DNA from: Lingula anatina
Lineage: Eukaryota > Brachiopoda > Lingulata > Lingulida > Lingulidae
Assembly (NCBI RefSeq): GCF_001039355.2
Contig: NW_019773881.1
Span: forward strand, 412,754 to 476,753
Direction: 5' to 3'
DNA length: 64,000 nt
Every line of letters begins with the position of its first letter. Within the stretch, counting starts at the first letter, position 1. Of this stretch, positions 20,183 to 35,100 are shown in pieces. The position numbers were made by a program, and so were the translations under genes. Under the pieces are notes generated by a model that did no database searches, had not been told where the DNA came from, and saw nothing but the letters and a program-made list of their open reading frames with translations.

Positions 20183-23100
20183 CTCTTGTCCTTGGTGTCC
20201 AGTATCTGGTCATTCAGTCTTGGCAAAACATCCTCTTTTTCCATTATCCAGTCCAACACATTATCTCTGTCAGTCAGTTCACCCTGTCAAATTATGATAG
20301 CTTCCTGTGTAATGATGACAAAAAAAGGCAAATCTTTTCTTAAGACACTAGTAAAGGTTTCTACCTACTGAACATTGGAGTCATCCTCACAGAGTATGAC
20401 ATCCCAAACGACAGACTGCACACACAGTTTAATATTTTTGATGTAAACTATGTTAATACTGAGCATTTTCAGTCTAGTTAGGGCTAAAACCAAGACACCT
20501 CCTACACACAAGCTGGTAGTACTATAACTATACACACAGAAACCAAGNTTGCTGGGAAAAGGTCCACTCTGGGTACAATTTGATCTATGTACTTGAGGAT
20601 TTTATGGTAAAAGGTCCACTTTTCAGAAAACGAGCCCCCTCTAAAATTGCTGGCTACGGGCCTGGTTACCGTAAAAGACTATTAATCACAAGTACTAGGG
20701 CTGTATTACATTAATAAACCATGGTGTCCTGTAAACTACACACACAAAACTTATTAATATGCCCCTCTACCGTTGATGATACGGTCTATACGGTGATGCC
20801 TTGAAGCCAGTGACGTGTCGGGGGCTAGTTGTCTGCAATTGGTCCCTTTCTTCCTACAAAATACTGCGACCTGATCTGTACTTTAAATATGTCGGCACTT
20901 AGTCCTTTTAATCTGATCAAGCCCAACTTCTCTTTCTTTACATCACTTCTCTCGCCAGTAGTGTCCGTCATCCATGGTCATTTTCCTGGTTTTCTCGCTT
21001 AGCTTTAACTGCAATGCACCCTACGACACGACATTAGCAATTCGCCATTGCGTTGCTTTATCTCAAATTACATGACAACGCCAAATTTTACTCAATGCAA
21101 TCCTATAACATAGACTTGTGCCCAACCGCGAGAGAAGTTTCAATGGCAGATTTTAACCCCACCTCTCGTGAAATCTCGCTCCAATCCAGGTCTCGTTTGA
21201 CGTCATCTGCTGCGCAGATGTTCAAAATAGGCTATCTCGGATGTTCCCTATTAGAGACAGTTTTCAGTTTCGGTATCTTACGGCCGCTACTCCCGTGAAA
21301 ATGCACCGATTGACCCCAAATTCACAGAAATGAATGATGACCTGAAGGGTAACACTTTCCAATAATATTATTGGTTAAGTCTGTGTGGTGTCTGAATAAC
21401 AGGGCAAGTAATTTTTTTTTCGTAAAAAAATTCATTTTTTTGAAAATTTTGGCCCTTTTGACCTTGAAATAAAGGTAAAGGGTCAAATCCAAGGGCATTT
21501 TGAAATCTTCACATATGACTTTTGGAAAGCTGTCTGTAGAAATTTTTCCCATAATTCCTTCCGTAGGGTAGATAATTAGCATTTAATTTTGCCATTTGTA
21601 GACAAGGGTGCATTGCAATGAGTGCCACACCTAGACCCCAATACCGACAAAGCCCAAATTTTACGTGGAACGAGTTGAGATTATAGGTGACCTAAATCCA
21701 AGAGATGGGTACGGGGGCCCTTACCGTCTAGGAGGAGAAGCGGTAACGGTAGCCATCCGGCGGAGCCAGCGGAGCCGCAGGAGCCGGCGGAACGATCCGG
21801 ACGGGACTTAAACCATGTGTACCGCCAGCGCTAACGCTGGTGGTACAATTTATTCTTATGAGTTAGAATCAATAATTTAATGTGATAAAATATTCAGCCA
21901 CATTTCAAGCAACTGTAAAAGGATATTTTGTAATTCTTGTTCCCCACTGATCTGCTACTGATCTGCATCATGTCCAAACTGCAGGTACCTCTTGTCCTTG
22001 GTGTCCAGTATCTGGTCATTCAGTCTTGGCAAAACATCCTCTTTTTCCATTATCCAGTCCAACACATTATCTCTGTCAGTCAGTTCACCCTGTCAAATTA
22101 TGATAGCTTCCTGTGTAATGATGACAAAAAAAGGCAAATCTTTTCTTAAGACACTAGTAAAGGTTTCTACCTACTGAACATTGGAGTCATCCTCACAGAG
22201 TATGACATCCCAAACGACAGACTGCACACACAGTTTAATATTTTTGATGTAAACTATGTTAATACTGAGCATTTTCAGTCTAGTTAGGGCTAAAACCAAG
22301 ACACCTCCTACACACAAGCTGGTAGTACTATAACTATACACACAGAAACCAAGCACCCCCCCCCCCCCAACTTTGGGGGACACAGAAAATTTCACTATAT
22401 GCCCCCCCCCCCCCCAACTATATGCTTGCCATTTTTAGTGGTGGGTAATTACATGTTTAAAATTGATATCCATCAGCCATGAATTCATTAAAAAAATTTA
22501 ACATTTAAAAATCATCTGATTTCAAGTTACATGTTTTTACTTTCAGTAAAATGATAAAATTCATTAACTTTCATTTTAAACTTTTATTATTGACTTTTTC
22601 AATCCAGTTAATTCAGTTGAAAAAAAAACTAAAGATACAAGTTGCACATGTTCCAGGAATTACATGAATTCTTTAAACACAACACAATGGTGTAGGAAAT
22701 AAGGTGTCTTAAGTCTGAATGTGTGCTGTTTTAAAACAATTTTATCTTTATTCTTACCTTATAGACAGCCTTTTGGAAGTCTGGAGTCTGTTTCATTATC
22801 TCCATAACCACACCTTCCTCAAAACTGTCTTGGTTAAGTGTCTCTTTCTTGAGAGGAACCCCATTTAGGAGAACTTGAGGCAGTGAGGTGAGGCCAATGA
22901 GGGAGAAGTACTCTGCAGAACTCTGTTATCATGAAAGAAATGACACATTGAATAATAAACCTTAGTGGACTGATTGGTTGACTACTTGGTTTTAAAACAA
23001 GATTTGGGCTTATTTTATCTTTATCATGTATTATATGTATTAGGACAATAAAACATTAATTCATGGTGTCTCAGGCTTAGAGTTATTTCTGATTCTCTAA

Positions 23101-26100
23101 CAATTAAATATGTTGAAGCTCATTTCTTCTATTTGCATCATACGTTTAGTCATTTTTGTTCATAAATAAAAAAGTGTACTAAAAAGATAATAAGAATTAA
23201 AATCCTGAGTTAAAATGATTATCATCAACGACAGAAGCTCTTAAAACACCTCTTACTGCCTTTAAAAGTTAAAAAATCTCATGTGACTTGTCAAAAATGT
23301 AAACAAGCTGAATGCAACTGATAAAAGTAACTCACTGCCTGTGTCCTCCTCTTCTCTGTCTCTCAACACAGATACTGTCAATAGATAGTTCTCATTAATG
23401 AAAGCGATAGACAACATGATAGTAGCTTTTGCAGTAAGCCTTTCAGTGCTTCTCACTTCTTGCATAAACAATTCATAGAAAACAACAGTTTCTAATGCAC
23501 TTGCTTGCATTCCTTTCTCCCATTATCACTTTCAGGTAATGGGCTAAGAATGCAAAAGTAGTGAGCAGTCAATTTCCTACAGTTTCTCTGTGCACAGCGA
23601 TATGTGCTACCTAATATTTGTTTGTGTCTATGTCATAATTTTGACTGTCACAATATGTTGATGTCATACTGACTATCTAGGTATAAGGTGTGAGCATATA
23701 CAGCACTCTACTTACTATTCTACCATCATCATAATCTGAGTCTGAAGAAAACACCATGTTGACATCCTCATCTTGATACTGTGACCTGAATTCTGCAACC
23801 ACTTGGTCTGCTGTCAAATCTCCAGCCTGGACCTTATCAAACACCTGACAACAGATAATATAGGAACATCTTCACTACCCTTTTGAACACCGAGGGCTAT
23901 CAGTTCATGCTCATATAGTCCAACAAATGATTTGTAAAGGAAAGAAAAACTCATACTGATGACAATGTATAATTACATTGATACTATCACGTATAGAGTT
24001 ATAAAATAGAGATTTCTGTTGTCAATATCAAGAACCATGCCAGGTTCCACATTTCTATGTTGCTAAGCACATGAACAATATGTAGTGCCTCAATATGAGA
24101 ACCAGACAACTCTGGTGTTTTTAGCCTCCAAATTCTAAAAATACCAATTTAGCTAATAAATAGTCCGAGAACATCAGGTTTTTTTATGATGAGATTGTAT
24201 TTATTATAACATAAGATTACAACAATAACTAAGATATATTTTGATTTAGCTGATTCGAGATTTTATAACAAAACTTCTAATTTTTATGAGGCACCTCCCT
24301 TTCGAGATATTAAATCTGTCGGTCATATACCAGCAGTGCAAATCTATCACCTTATGTTGGTTAATTTCGCATGTGAACACGGGTTTTCTGATATGAATTA
24401 TCTGAAATAAACCTTCCTACATTTTCAAATGCATTTTGTAGTAACATTGACATTAGCCAAGAAGAGTGTGTTCCTTATCAAAAATAGGGGAGGGGCGGAA
24501 ATTCATTTGAGGCCACATATAACACTATAAATACTTAGGGAATCCCCTTATAATAAAAGCAAAATAAATGTTATTCAAAGGAAAGTCTGATGGATTTACC
24601 TTTAAATACATACAATCAACAGAACATTTCCAATATACTTTCTCAAAACGACACCAGAAAGCAAATTAAATCAAATCAATCAGATGGTAACACCGGTAGG
24701 CTTTGTCAATTTCATCAATTTATTTCAAAGAGCTCTGTAATGTCCACTGAATTGAAATGCCAAATGCAACTACATAAAATTGAGCTACATTTTCAGTATG
24801 CTACCACAATATGCATAAAAATCAACACATCTCTGTCAGTATCAAGATCTGATTGATCAAGTATCTAGTGACACAAATGTAAACGTAAGTTTTACCCCAG
24901 TAACATGCTATATGTTGCAGTGACTATCCCTTAGATTGCCCCTTATCTTCATCACTTGTACAGCTACCAGAGCACTTGAAAAGAATTCAATCAAGGTATG
25001 AAAAAGCTTAGTTCCTAGAACTAGCAGTTTTATAAGTATCAGTCACTTACATCAGTAAGAAAAGAAAGAGCAGCAGACACAGTGTTGGCTGTTTTCACAA
25101 AGTTGAAAGCCCTGTAGAGGGCGACACCTGCATCCTGTTCTCCATCCACTTCCTTCTCATTGTTCACTACAAACAGTAAGCCTAGTCTGGAAACAGATCA
25201 GCATGTTAACAGATGTCACTGGATTGTGTGCCTGTGCTTGTGCATGTGTGTGTGTGTGTGTGACAGAAGCTATTTAAAACAAACCACCAACCTTCAGTAT
25301 TAGTAAGCCATTTTCTAATAATTACAAAAGGGTTGAACTCCTAAGCCAAAAAATATTAATGTTGAGAAGGTTCAACTTGGTACTTCAAACACACCGTACA
25401 AAATGTTAAGTGTAAAAAGTAACTACACTCCCTTGCTTTCTTTGTCCCAAACATACCCACCAAGGCCTAGGTGTTGAGCTAAAAGTTGCTCACAATTTCC
25501 GTGTGCTTTAAAGGGCTTGCTAAATGACCACTAAACTATAAGACATCTCAGCCACAAAGTTTGATTTGATTGGCTAACAGCACATCTATCGAAAGCACTG
25601 ATGTGTGAAAGTAATAGCACAGTAGGGATCAAAGTAGAGGTCAGATGACTAAAAGAGTACAATGTGACATTAAATGTTTTACCTGATTGGGGCATTGTGC
25701 ACATAGAATGATTCTGCCATCTTCAGCAAATCTCTGGCATCTGGCTGGGAAGGATCCACCATAAATACCTTGTGAAGACATATCAGAAGTTAATAAATGT
25801 TTTTGTCATTAATACATGCAATACTAGTAGGTAAAAGCTATCAAATATGCATTCACTTTATAAACATATTCGTTACTATTGTTCCATTTAAATAAACTGG
25901 CACATTGCACTAAACATGGAAAAAGTTTATGAACAGTGGATTATCTGCCCCTCAAACCATGACTATTTTACACAAGTTCTCATTCTATATACCATGCACA
26001 CTTCATTTCACATTGCAATTAATACATTATGATTCAACAACAATATCTAAATAAGTCACAAAAAAGGTAAGAAAGATGGAAAAAAGATACTGCCAGTTAT

Positions 26101-29100
26101 CTAAAACAAAATTTGGGACATTTTCAAGTCAAAAATATTCCAAAGCCTAATAGGTCCAATAAAATAAGTAGTCCAATAATTTACATAAAACAAGGCAGCA
26201 AAGGTGCCAAATGTACAAACACCAAGCAGTGCGGAAATAATTGATGCAAGTGTTTATTATAGTTTTAAGTGCATTTTAAGCATAATCATCACCAATATTT
26301 GTGCCACAATTTGATACATCTTTCAGTCCCTAGAATCATTCATGTAAGTTGAAGAATAATAAGTAACACAATTTTCATTTAATATTGTTTATGGCAGCAC
26401 TGCACAAAATAAGCTTTTTGTTAATTCTATGTATTATTACATAATGATAAACAGAAAATGAACACCAATCTAAAGAGTATCAGGACAATGCACCCCTGTA
26501 ATGAATACTACTATACAAATGAACAATGTGAAACTGAGAAAAATTAAAGCACCTGCCTTTAATCAAAATGTATCTCCAGGCAGAGGTGGGTAAACAGATA
26601 ATCTCACTTATCCAGGTATCCCTTTCATGAACTGACTCTTGTTATTGTTTTACCCCTCCCTCCCCCTGGTACCCCTCCCTCCCCCTGGTACCCCTCTCTC
26701 CCCCTGGTACCCCTCCCTCCCCCAATAATTAAGGTGCATCACAGGGTGGGGTAAACAGATAATCTCACTCATACAGGTGTCCTTTTGATGAACTTACTGT
26801 CGGTTTAAATTGTTTCCCCACTACCCCTTGGAAAATTATTTTCTTTTTTTTCAGTTTCATTATTATTATTTACTTGACCTGTTATTCAAAAACTCACTTA
26901 GATCAAATGATGTAAAACTAATAAAATGGTGCTATTTGTTTACTTAAAAATGATATGCAATGGCAAATTTACAAAACTTGCATCTTTTCAATTTTATAAT
27001 TTTAAGCAATAGCAACTGTATGTTTTGGCCAAAAAAGAAGATACTGTTTCATTCTTACCAAAGGTTAATGAATCTACTGGGACATTCGAAGATAGTCCAA
27101 GTGGTCATATGGCAAGAACAGATTCCAGAAAAATTGTGATAATCAGTGTTTTGGTGGTAAAATGGAATTTATTATATATTCTCCGAGTTGTTTACAATGT
27201 ATTCATTGTGAAATGATCTCATACAAACAGTTGTTATCCCTTTCAGATAAACTCTCATGGCTGTTTATGCTGGTAAGTGAGCTTCCTGAATCATGTAATA
27301 ATTAGCCAATACCTTTGTTTTTATTATACTTTTTGTCTCCTTTCTTATTATCAGTAAAATATTCAAGAAATGTATAAATGCCTCAAATAGATAAATGAAA
27401 AGCAGCTATATTCTTTCCTGGGAAGAATGGGGGCTGGAAATATGGTCTGGCAAATGTGGTTTGAACAAATGTCAGACAGCATAAGCAAAGATAACAGATA
27501 CGGAGATGACAAAGACACATAATCTGAATACAAATAGTTTGTATATATTAAACAAGTAAAAGTTGTTTTAATTTCACATAGGCATAAAGATAAACTGAAA
27601 TGAAGATTATTTAGGTCACCATTCCTATTTATTTTCTGTACAACATATGAAATAATGTTTCATATTAAATGCTTTTCTAGTTGTTAAAACCATAAAAATT
27701 GTACTGAAGAGATTATATCAAAATTTGAAGAAAACATTACTAAAGAAATGGTATTTAAGAAAACACTGACCATTGTAAAAAAGTTTTTGGCGACATGTCT
27801 TAGCATTCCAGGGAAGGTGGGTCTGAACATGTCCTGAACACTGCTGGGCCACTGCTGGTATCTTCTGTCCTTCTCAAGATCATTGATATACTGAAATACA
27901 GGTATTATCTGAGTCTATCTAGGTGAATAAATAATCTATTCATTTTAATGACTTTGTTCTTTTACAAAATTATATTTTAGGTCAAAACAGGAGTCACCCA
28001 ACATAAAGCTCTATCTCTATATGCACAACCTTATGTCAACCTTATAACAAATCCAATCATTCCAGTTAGAGAGTAACCCATCTGGAATTATTCATACAAT
28101 TTGTTCCTGTCTGCCCAGATATTATTAGCTTCTCCACCCAGGCCTTAAAAATGGATTACGTGTTTACTAACACTACCCAAAGTTCTTTTAGCACTAACAC
28201 CATATTAACCAAATAACCAGTGAATCAACCAGCACACCAACGCGATTCCAAGCACTAATATTCATCCGCTCTGGTAGTGGAGGTTAATTTGCAGTTTATG
28301 TGGTTAATATAGGTGTTAGTGCTGAAAGATCTGCAGGTAGTGTTAGTAAACTCCTAATCCATTAATAAGGCCTGTCATCTCTTCGCCCCTTCCCTGACTG
28401 TCCATATATCATTTCTTTCATCTGTCTACCAACTACTTATGTTTATTTATCCATAAATTATTTGTGTTTGATTTTTTGCCCCTTCAACTTTCTGGGTAAA
28501 AACTTTCTCTGGCTTACCTGTATGGGCCCATTCCGGATATCTACAGCATAACTGGTAACTGTTTCTTTCAAGTCAAGCTTAAGGAGGCTACTTAGGCTTT
28601 CACCCTAATACATCAAACAGCATATAAGTATTACAGGATATAGGATAGCAAGCAAAACACTATTTGAACACCTAAAGAAAAACTGGTTTGACCCATTTTG
28701 CTGCACCTCCTCTCAGCAGGCTACCTGATTATGATCAACACATGCATGATGTCAACTGAAGCTGGTCTCCCAGCTGTCAGTAAGGCAAATTCTGGTCAAC
28801 ACTTGTGTAGAGAGATAGGTAGTGCCAAGTAACTTTGGCCACAGAGTTATTTTATATTTACAAGAAACTGAAATTTAATAAAACCACAGCTTTTTGCCAA
28901 AAATAAACTCAGATTCAAATATTTAGCACATATCATTCTTAATTCAAATCAACTTAACCATTATCTGCCTACTTTGGCAACTTTTTAAGACAGGCTTGAC
29001 TACCATGTTCCATTTTTCTTTTTGGTATAGAATCGAAGCACAAACTACTTACCTTAATACCCATACTGTATAAGCCTTCCATAATCTTGGCATCAGCTCG

Positions 29101-32100
29101 TAATGTATCCAGCAAAGTGAACACATCACTGATATCAAGGTCATATTGTAGGCCATTGAAGAATAGAGCCGATTCCCCAGGGAGAATGTTCAAATACTGC
29201 TCAAATACTGCAATTAATTAAGAATGGACTGGCAAGAATGCAGCACTAATCATATGGCATATTTCATATTATTATTTAATTACATAATGGTAACATAAGG
29301 AGATATACCTTAAAAACTTGAGTGCGCTACACTTACATTTACACAGCATACTTTTTTAGCCCCTTTGCCTTTAACAGAAATGTGTCTCATATTCTTGATA
29401 CATGTTTAATTACCAAACATATCCCAATTTATAAAATGACCACTTCAATGATTCCCCTTCCATGGCTGATACACCCGTAAAAAACAGAGCTGGTATTATT
29501 AAGTCCCAGGCTCATTGTGTGAGACAAATCTTAGATCTTGCATATAAATGCAATCTTTCATTGGTTGTAGGTTCTAATTAGTTTTGACACTTGTCTAAAT
29601 CTTTCTTTGAGAAAACCTACTTAGTGTTATACGTAACAATTACATAATGAAATAATGATATAAAATGAATATAGCTGTTGAAATTAGCTTTTTATTGTAA
29701 ATCTTGGTTGGTTAAGAAGAAAGTCATGTTCCTGCCACCTGATCTTAATCCTTAAAGACTTAAACTGGATTACCATCCATGAAAGAGTATTTTTTAAATA
29801 ATTTACAATGATATATATCATTAATGAAAGAGTATATAGTTTTTAAAAAATTTACAATGATATATACCATTTATGAAAGAGTAGATTTTAGTACAATTAC
29901 AATAATATACACCATTTATAAAAAAGTAGTTTTTAGAAAAATTACAATGATATCTGAGTCTGGAAATGTACTCCTACGTTCCATATATCTATCAGACATA
30001 CATGAGTGAATATCTATAATATGACACCATTTTGCAGATAATGGACCCACCATTTGGTTTTACTTTACCTCCCTACGCATGTCATCTTTGACACTGACTT
30101 TAGCCAGAGACCTAGATAGAACAATCATCTTCTTTTTTTTTACAATTCACTAGACTTCATACCAGGACCCCGTAACCCGAAAGCATCACGTATTGCCAAT
30201 AGCAATATCACATAGAGGCTACAGTGTATTATATGGGGCGAGCATGGGCAAGTTATGGAATCAAGACGCTTGCCCTTGGTTGCAATGCGTGATACTTTCG
30301 AGTTAAGGGCCCAATTATGTAATATATTAATCAATACTTTTATGTTGTGCTTACAAAACCATGTTCACAACACTTCTGTATTCTGACAACAATATACTCA
30401 TATACATAATACTCTCTATTAGAAAATGACAGGACTGTCACAAATTTACAACTCTATATCTTTGTACAGTTGTTGTTAAGATATTAACTGACATTTAACC
30501 TGCTTCAAAGAAAGAATCCAATGACGTGAAATCTAAACCAAACAGACGTACAATTTCAAGCAGTGCACATTTGCTGAAACTAATTCTTGTTTTAGTGCTA
30601 TTTGTTACCAAGACTACACAGAAATCTGTGGTAGGCATAGAGTAGTAAGTCAAAGCAATATTGCAAAGAAAATCTTTGATAAAATAAATGGAAATTACAT
30701 GTTGACATTTGTCAATCAACCCTTTTTTTCCTGCAAAAGAGTGTTGTTTGGTTAAGGGCAGCCCTGTCGGACAACAGCACCACTGTGTCATGGGCCAACT
30801 TTCTTATATGGAGAAATGATCTTGAGCATCAGAATGACTGGCAGGATGGGATTAAGATACAAAGTCACCATGTGTGAACATAATATACGTTCTGAAGAAA
30901 TACCCTTAGAAAAAAAAAACAGTGATTTACTGTTTTGCATGACAGGCATGTGTGTTTGTCACCCTGACTGGATAATGAACCTATTCAATACACCTAAAAA
31001 CCATAGAAAATGATCTAAGGCTACCAAACCAGTTTATCACAATGCTTAAAAAACCAGTTAAGTAATTTTAGAGGGATTTCTAAGGAAAAAGAAAAGTTAT
31101 TTGACAAACCATTTGGAACTGTTTTTATTTTATATATATTAGTTAAGAGATATATCTCAACTGAACTGCACCCAGTTGCTATTATTACTAAAATCATTAT
31201 TCTGATCACTTATTAATCATAAATGGAAAGTTTCATGTAGTTTAACTACTCATCTAAATTATATTTTATATAATTATAGTTTAGTGCTAGGTATTGTAGC
31301 CTACTGTCATATCCTAATATATGTGTATATTTTTGCCAGCATATGCTGGCACATAATATTACTATCATTATATATATATATATATATATGTGTGTGTTTA
31401 TATATATATATATATAATGATTACACACAGGAGTTAATTGCAAGCTGTATAATGTTGTATTACTTTTTTTATAACTCCATATTTCTAAACCCACTGTCTG
31501 ATTGCATTGCCCCACCCTCTAGCCACAAAACTCACTCTAAATTATGAAAATTCATCCACCAATCTAATAATGACATCTATATGAAAAACTTTTGTACATA
31601 CCCTGTAACTGCCAAACTTTCAGAGGGGATAGCTCATTGCTACTCATCATAAGATGTTTCTTGAATTCTTTCAATTTCTCCTTCAAATCAGGATGCTTCA
31701 TTCTGAATACAAAAAAATAACAAAATATTATACTGAAATGATCTAAAATACAACATTTTTCAACAGTAGCCTCTTTTGCACAGTATTCTTTTTATAATGA
31801 AAAATAATAAGCTCAACAGTTTTGAATTACTCAGTTATATTATACTAAGATAATAAAAATTGATTCTAATACTGGATGAAATGCAGAACAGAGATCATGA
31901 CATTTGACATTATCACAATTCAGGTCTTCAGGTGAACTGATTTTGAGTTGACATCTTTGCCATATGATGATTCTGTGCAGGAAGACACATACTGCTGTGC
32001 CAGATGACTCACCCATCTACAGAACTCCTCCCATACTTTTCACACAAAAAAACATTATGATCCTCCACAAACGGGACTGCAGGGTTTTGATGAAGAATGA

Positions 32101-35100
32101 AAGAGGAATGATGAGCCAAATGAACATCCCACCCTCACCAAGCACAGTGGCCTACACTACCAACTAAAGCATCTATGGATTCAGGCCCTACGGCACATCC
32201 TACAAACTGGCAATCATTACTGTTTACCTTTACACATAAATATATTGAGAATTTTAAAGGGGCATACAAACCGAAGGAAGGTGCTATCATAATTGTTCAG
32301 ATGACATAAGAGTGGTGTCTAAAATTATCTTATATAATCATCAGCATTAGATGTATTTATTATTCATTTAAACAAAATTTTAACTTCCTTTTTTGTCCCC
32401 TCTTTGCATTCAGTTTTACACTCTGCTGTCTTTGAAAACTACTAATACTATCGGGGCTTCCCAACCAGTGTGGCAATTGCATCATTTGACGTTGCCACAG
32501 TGCAAGGTTTCCAAACATTAAACTTCTTATGTATCTCTGCTGACATGGTATTACCCTCTCTATTATAATCCTACTTTTATTTGTGCAACTTTTGTGTTGT
32601 ACTTCCTTCTGCTTTTTATCCCTTTTATGTGCTAAAATTTTTTTTCTTTGCATCGTCCACTGCACTGACTTGTTAAATCAGGGCAGTCATGTGGTAGGCC
32701 TGCTCACTCAGCCTTTACTGGCAGCAAGTATGCTGAGCAATTTTTCCACACTTCTTCCTGTCCATTCATTCATATGCTAGTATCTAAGTCACGTGACACG
32801 TGGGTATGTTACAATCGCGGGATGTAAATGCAATTTTTAGTTCTTTATTTCTACGCACTGGGCTTTTGTTAGAGGTTAAATTTGAAATAGATCTTGTTTA
32901 TTTGCCGTGTTTGATGCTGTAAAAATGCTGTTTTTGTGAATAATTTTCAACTAAAAATGCTTTGTATACCCGTTTTATATCCCTGAGTTTCACGTTTAAG
33001 AAAATCTATAGTTTTCAGAAAAATAAAGCACTATGTGACTGTCACTTTTACCGTAGAGATGAGAACACAATGCCCTGAACATCCTTTCCTTCATCATCTT
33101 CCAAGTCATCTTCCTCATCTTCACCAGCTGTAATTACAAACAAACACATCAGAAGAGGACTTAACCATAAGTTCGCTTAAAGCTTCAAGTCATCTGCTAG
33201 TAAGCAGATAAAACTTTTTACAGAGATTCAAAACAACTAAAACATATATGTATGCATGAAACAGATAGAATGCAATTTCTTTGTGTTCGCAAAGGAACAA
33301 ATAATAACATAATGTTGCAAATTTTACTAATTCACCTATTCACAAAACATCATTTAATGTCATTTTAAATTCTATTTACATGCACACATTCTAAGGTCCT
33401 TCCTGCTCAATTACATTCTCTTTACATGTGATATTACTGTTTACTATAGAAATTCATATTTACTTGATAATGAGAAACAAAAATCAAAGCAATGAATATA
33501 CTCAGTAGAAATATTAGTAGTATCAATCACTCAGTTTCTTTAACAGTTCATTTGATCTACATCTAAAACTAGATCTTGTCAATGGGTAGCCACCGCAAAT
33601 CTTCTCACTTCCTCATATTCTTAAGAGTAGCTCACCCTCATGAACCCATGACATCTATGATAGTGCCTGGGTTTTATATGTAAAATTATTGCAAATAAAC
33701 TTGATGACAACAGAATACAAGGCAACAAAGCTGTCAAATGTACAGACAAAAAGCAGAAAATACACACGCAGAAAATATGTAATTTTGTCAATGTTGATGC
33801 AATAATAAATAATTATGGAATAACAGCACAGCCAATCAACACTGAATTTAAATCATGCACAACAGGTAAATATGGTCGATAAGATAACAGTTTCAGGACC
33901 ATGAGAGTTCAAATTCACATAATGAAAATCCCAATATGTGAAAAATGATGACAGGGCATTAAATACTTCTACATAATATTTGAAGACAAACACCAATACT
34001 ATTACTTATGTAGAAATGCAGAAAATGTACAGAGCTTCAGGTGGATAGGAGTTAAAATCACATCTTGAAAATGCCAGTGTTTGAATAATAATAATAAATT
34101 AAAAAAGAAAAAAAAAATTCCAATAAAGCTGCTGTTCAAACTTTGTGAAACAGAAAGCAATCACGCCGATTTTCCAACACAAGCTGCGCTTCTGGCCTAA
34201 GAATCTATTTAGTAAGTTTGACTTGTAAATCGTATGGGAAAAAAAAATGCATGCCACTTCCAGTGTTGAGCTCTATCTAATGCAAAAAAAAAGAGGTCTC
34301 TAGCATTAACAGTTCCAGAATTAGAGAGAGTTTTCAGTTTCGGCATCTAATGGCAGCTGCTTCCGTGAACATGCACCGATTGACCCCAAACTCAAGGAGA
34401 AAGAGGACCCATGGAGAAAGAGGACCCAAGGAGAAAGAGGACCCTAATGATAACACCTGCCAATAATATTATAGGTGAGGTTTGTGTTGTTTCTGAATAT
34501 CGACACAAAAAAATTTTTTTTTTTTGTAAAAAATTCCTATTTTTAGAAAATTTTGGCCCGTTTCACCTTGAAATAAAGGTCAAATCGAAGGGCATATTTG
34601 AAATCTCCACATATAACTTTTGGCCAGCCATCTGTAGAAAATTTTCCTATAATTCCTTCAGTTTAGGAGATATTGAGCATTTAATTTTGCAAACTTTGGA
34701 CAAGGGTGCACTGTAATGAGTACCACACCTAGACCCCAGCACTGATGAAGCCCAAATTTTATGCGGATCGAGTTGAGATTAAAAGTGACCTAAATCCAAG
34801 GCCCTTGTAGTCTAGGAGGAGAAGCAGTGTTCCAGAAAAACAGCCGGACAGCCGGACAAATCTGGCACAAATTGAAAATGTCCGACTTGTGATGTCAACA
34901 TATCAGTCACAATGTCTGTATTATCAAAAAGCAGAGCTTTTAAAATACTAAGTCCTGGCCCACTTGTCAGTGCTTTTTGCCACTGCATGACAAGCCCCAG
35001 CACAAAAAAGTAGGTCATGAATTCATACTTTTAAAATAACTTTTGCCCTAATGAGCATTTTTTAGCCTACCTGCGAAATTCTGGGGTTTCATGCATTGTT

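Larger units (their letters stand above)
18742..22352. repeat. 1.8-kb near-identical duplication about a single n (20548)
   Basis: 18742-20547 recurs at 20549-22352 (offset 1806-1807) with very few differences. It includes an R1 copy and UGGT exon 16, which is therefore present twice. Redundant haplotype sequence is likely. Confidence 0.85.

Noticed and set aside
23262-23510. 82-codon minus-strand frame as a UGGT exon
   Set aside because: It does not match UGGT and lies between exons 14 and 15, which already give the expected family order (DSDYDDGR then LPQVLLNG).
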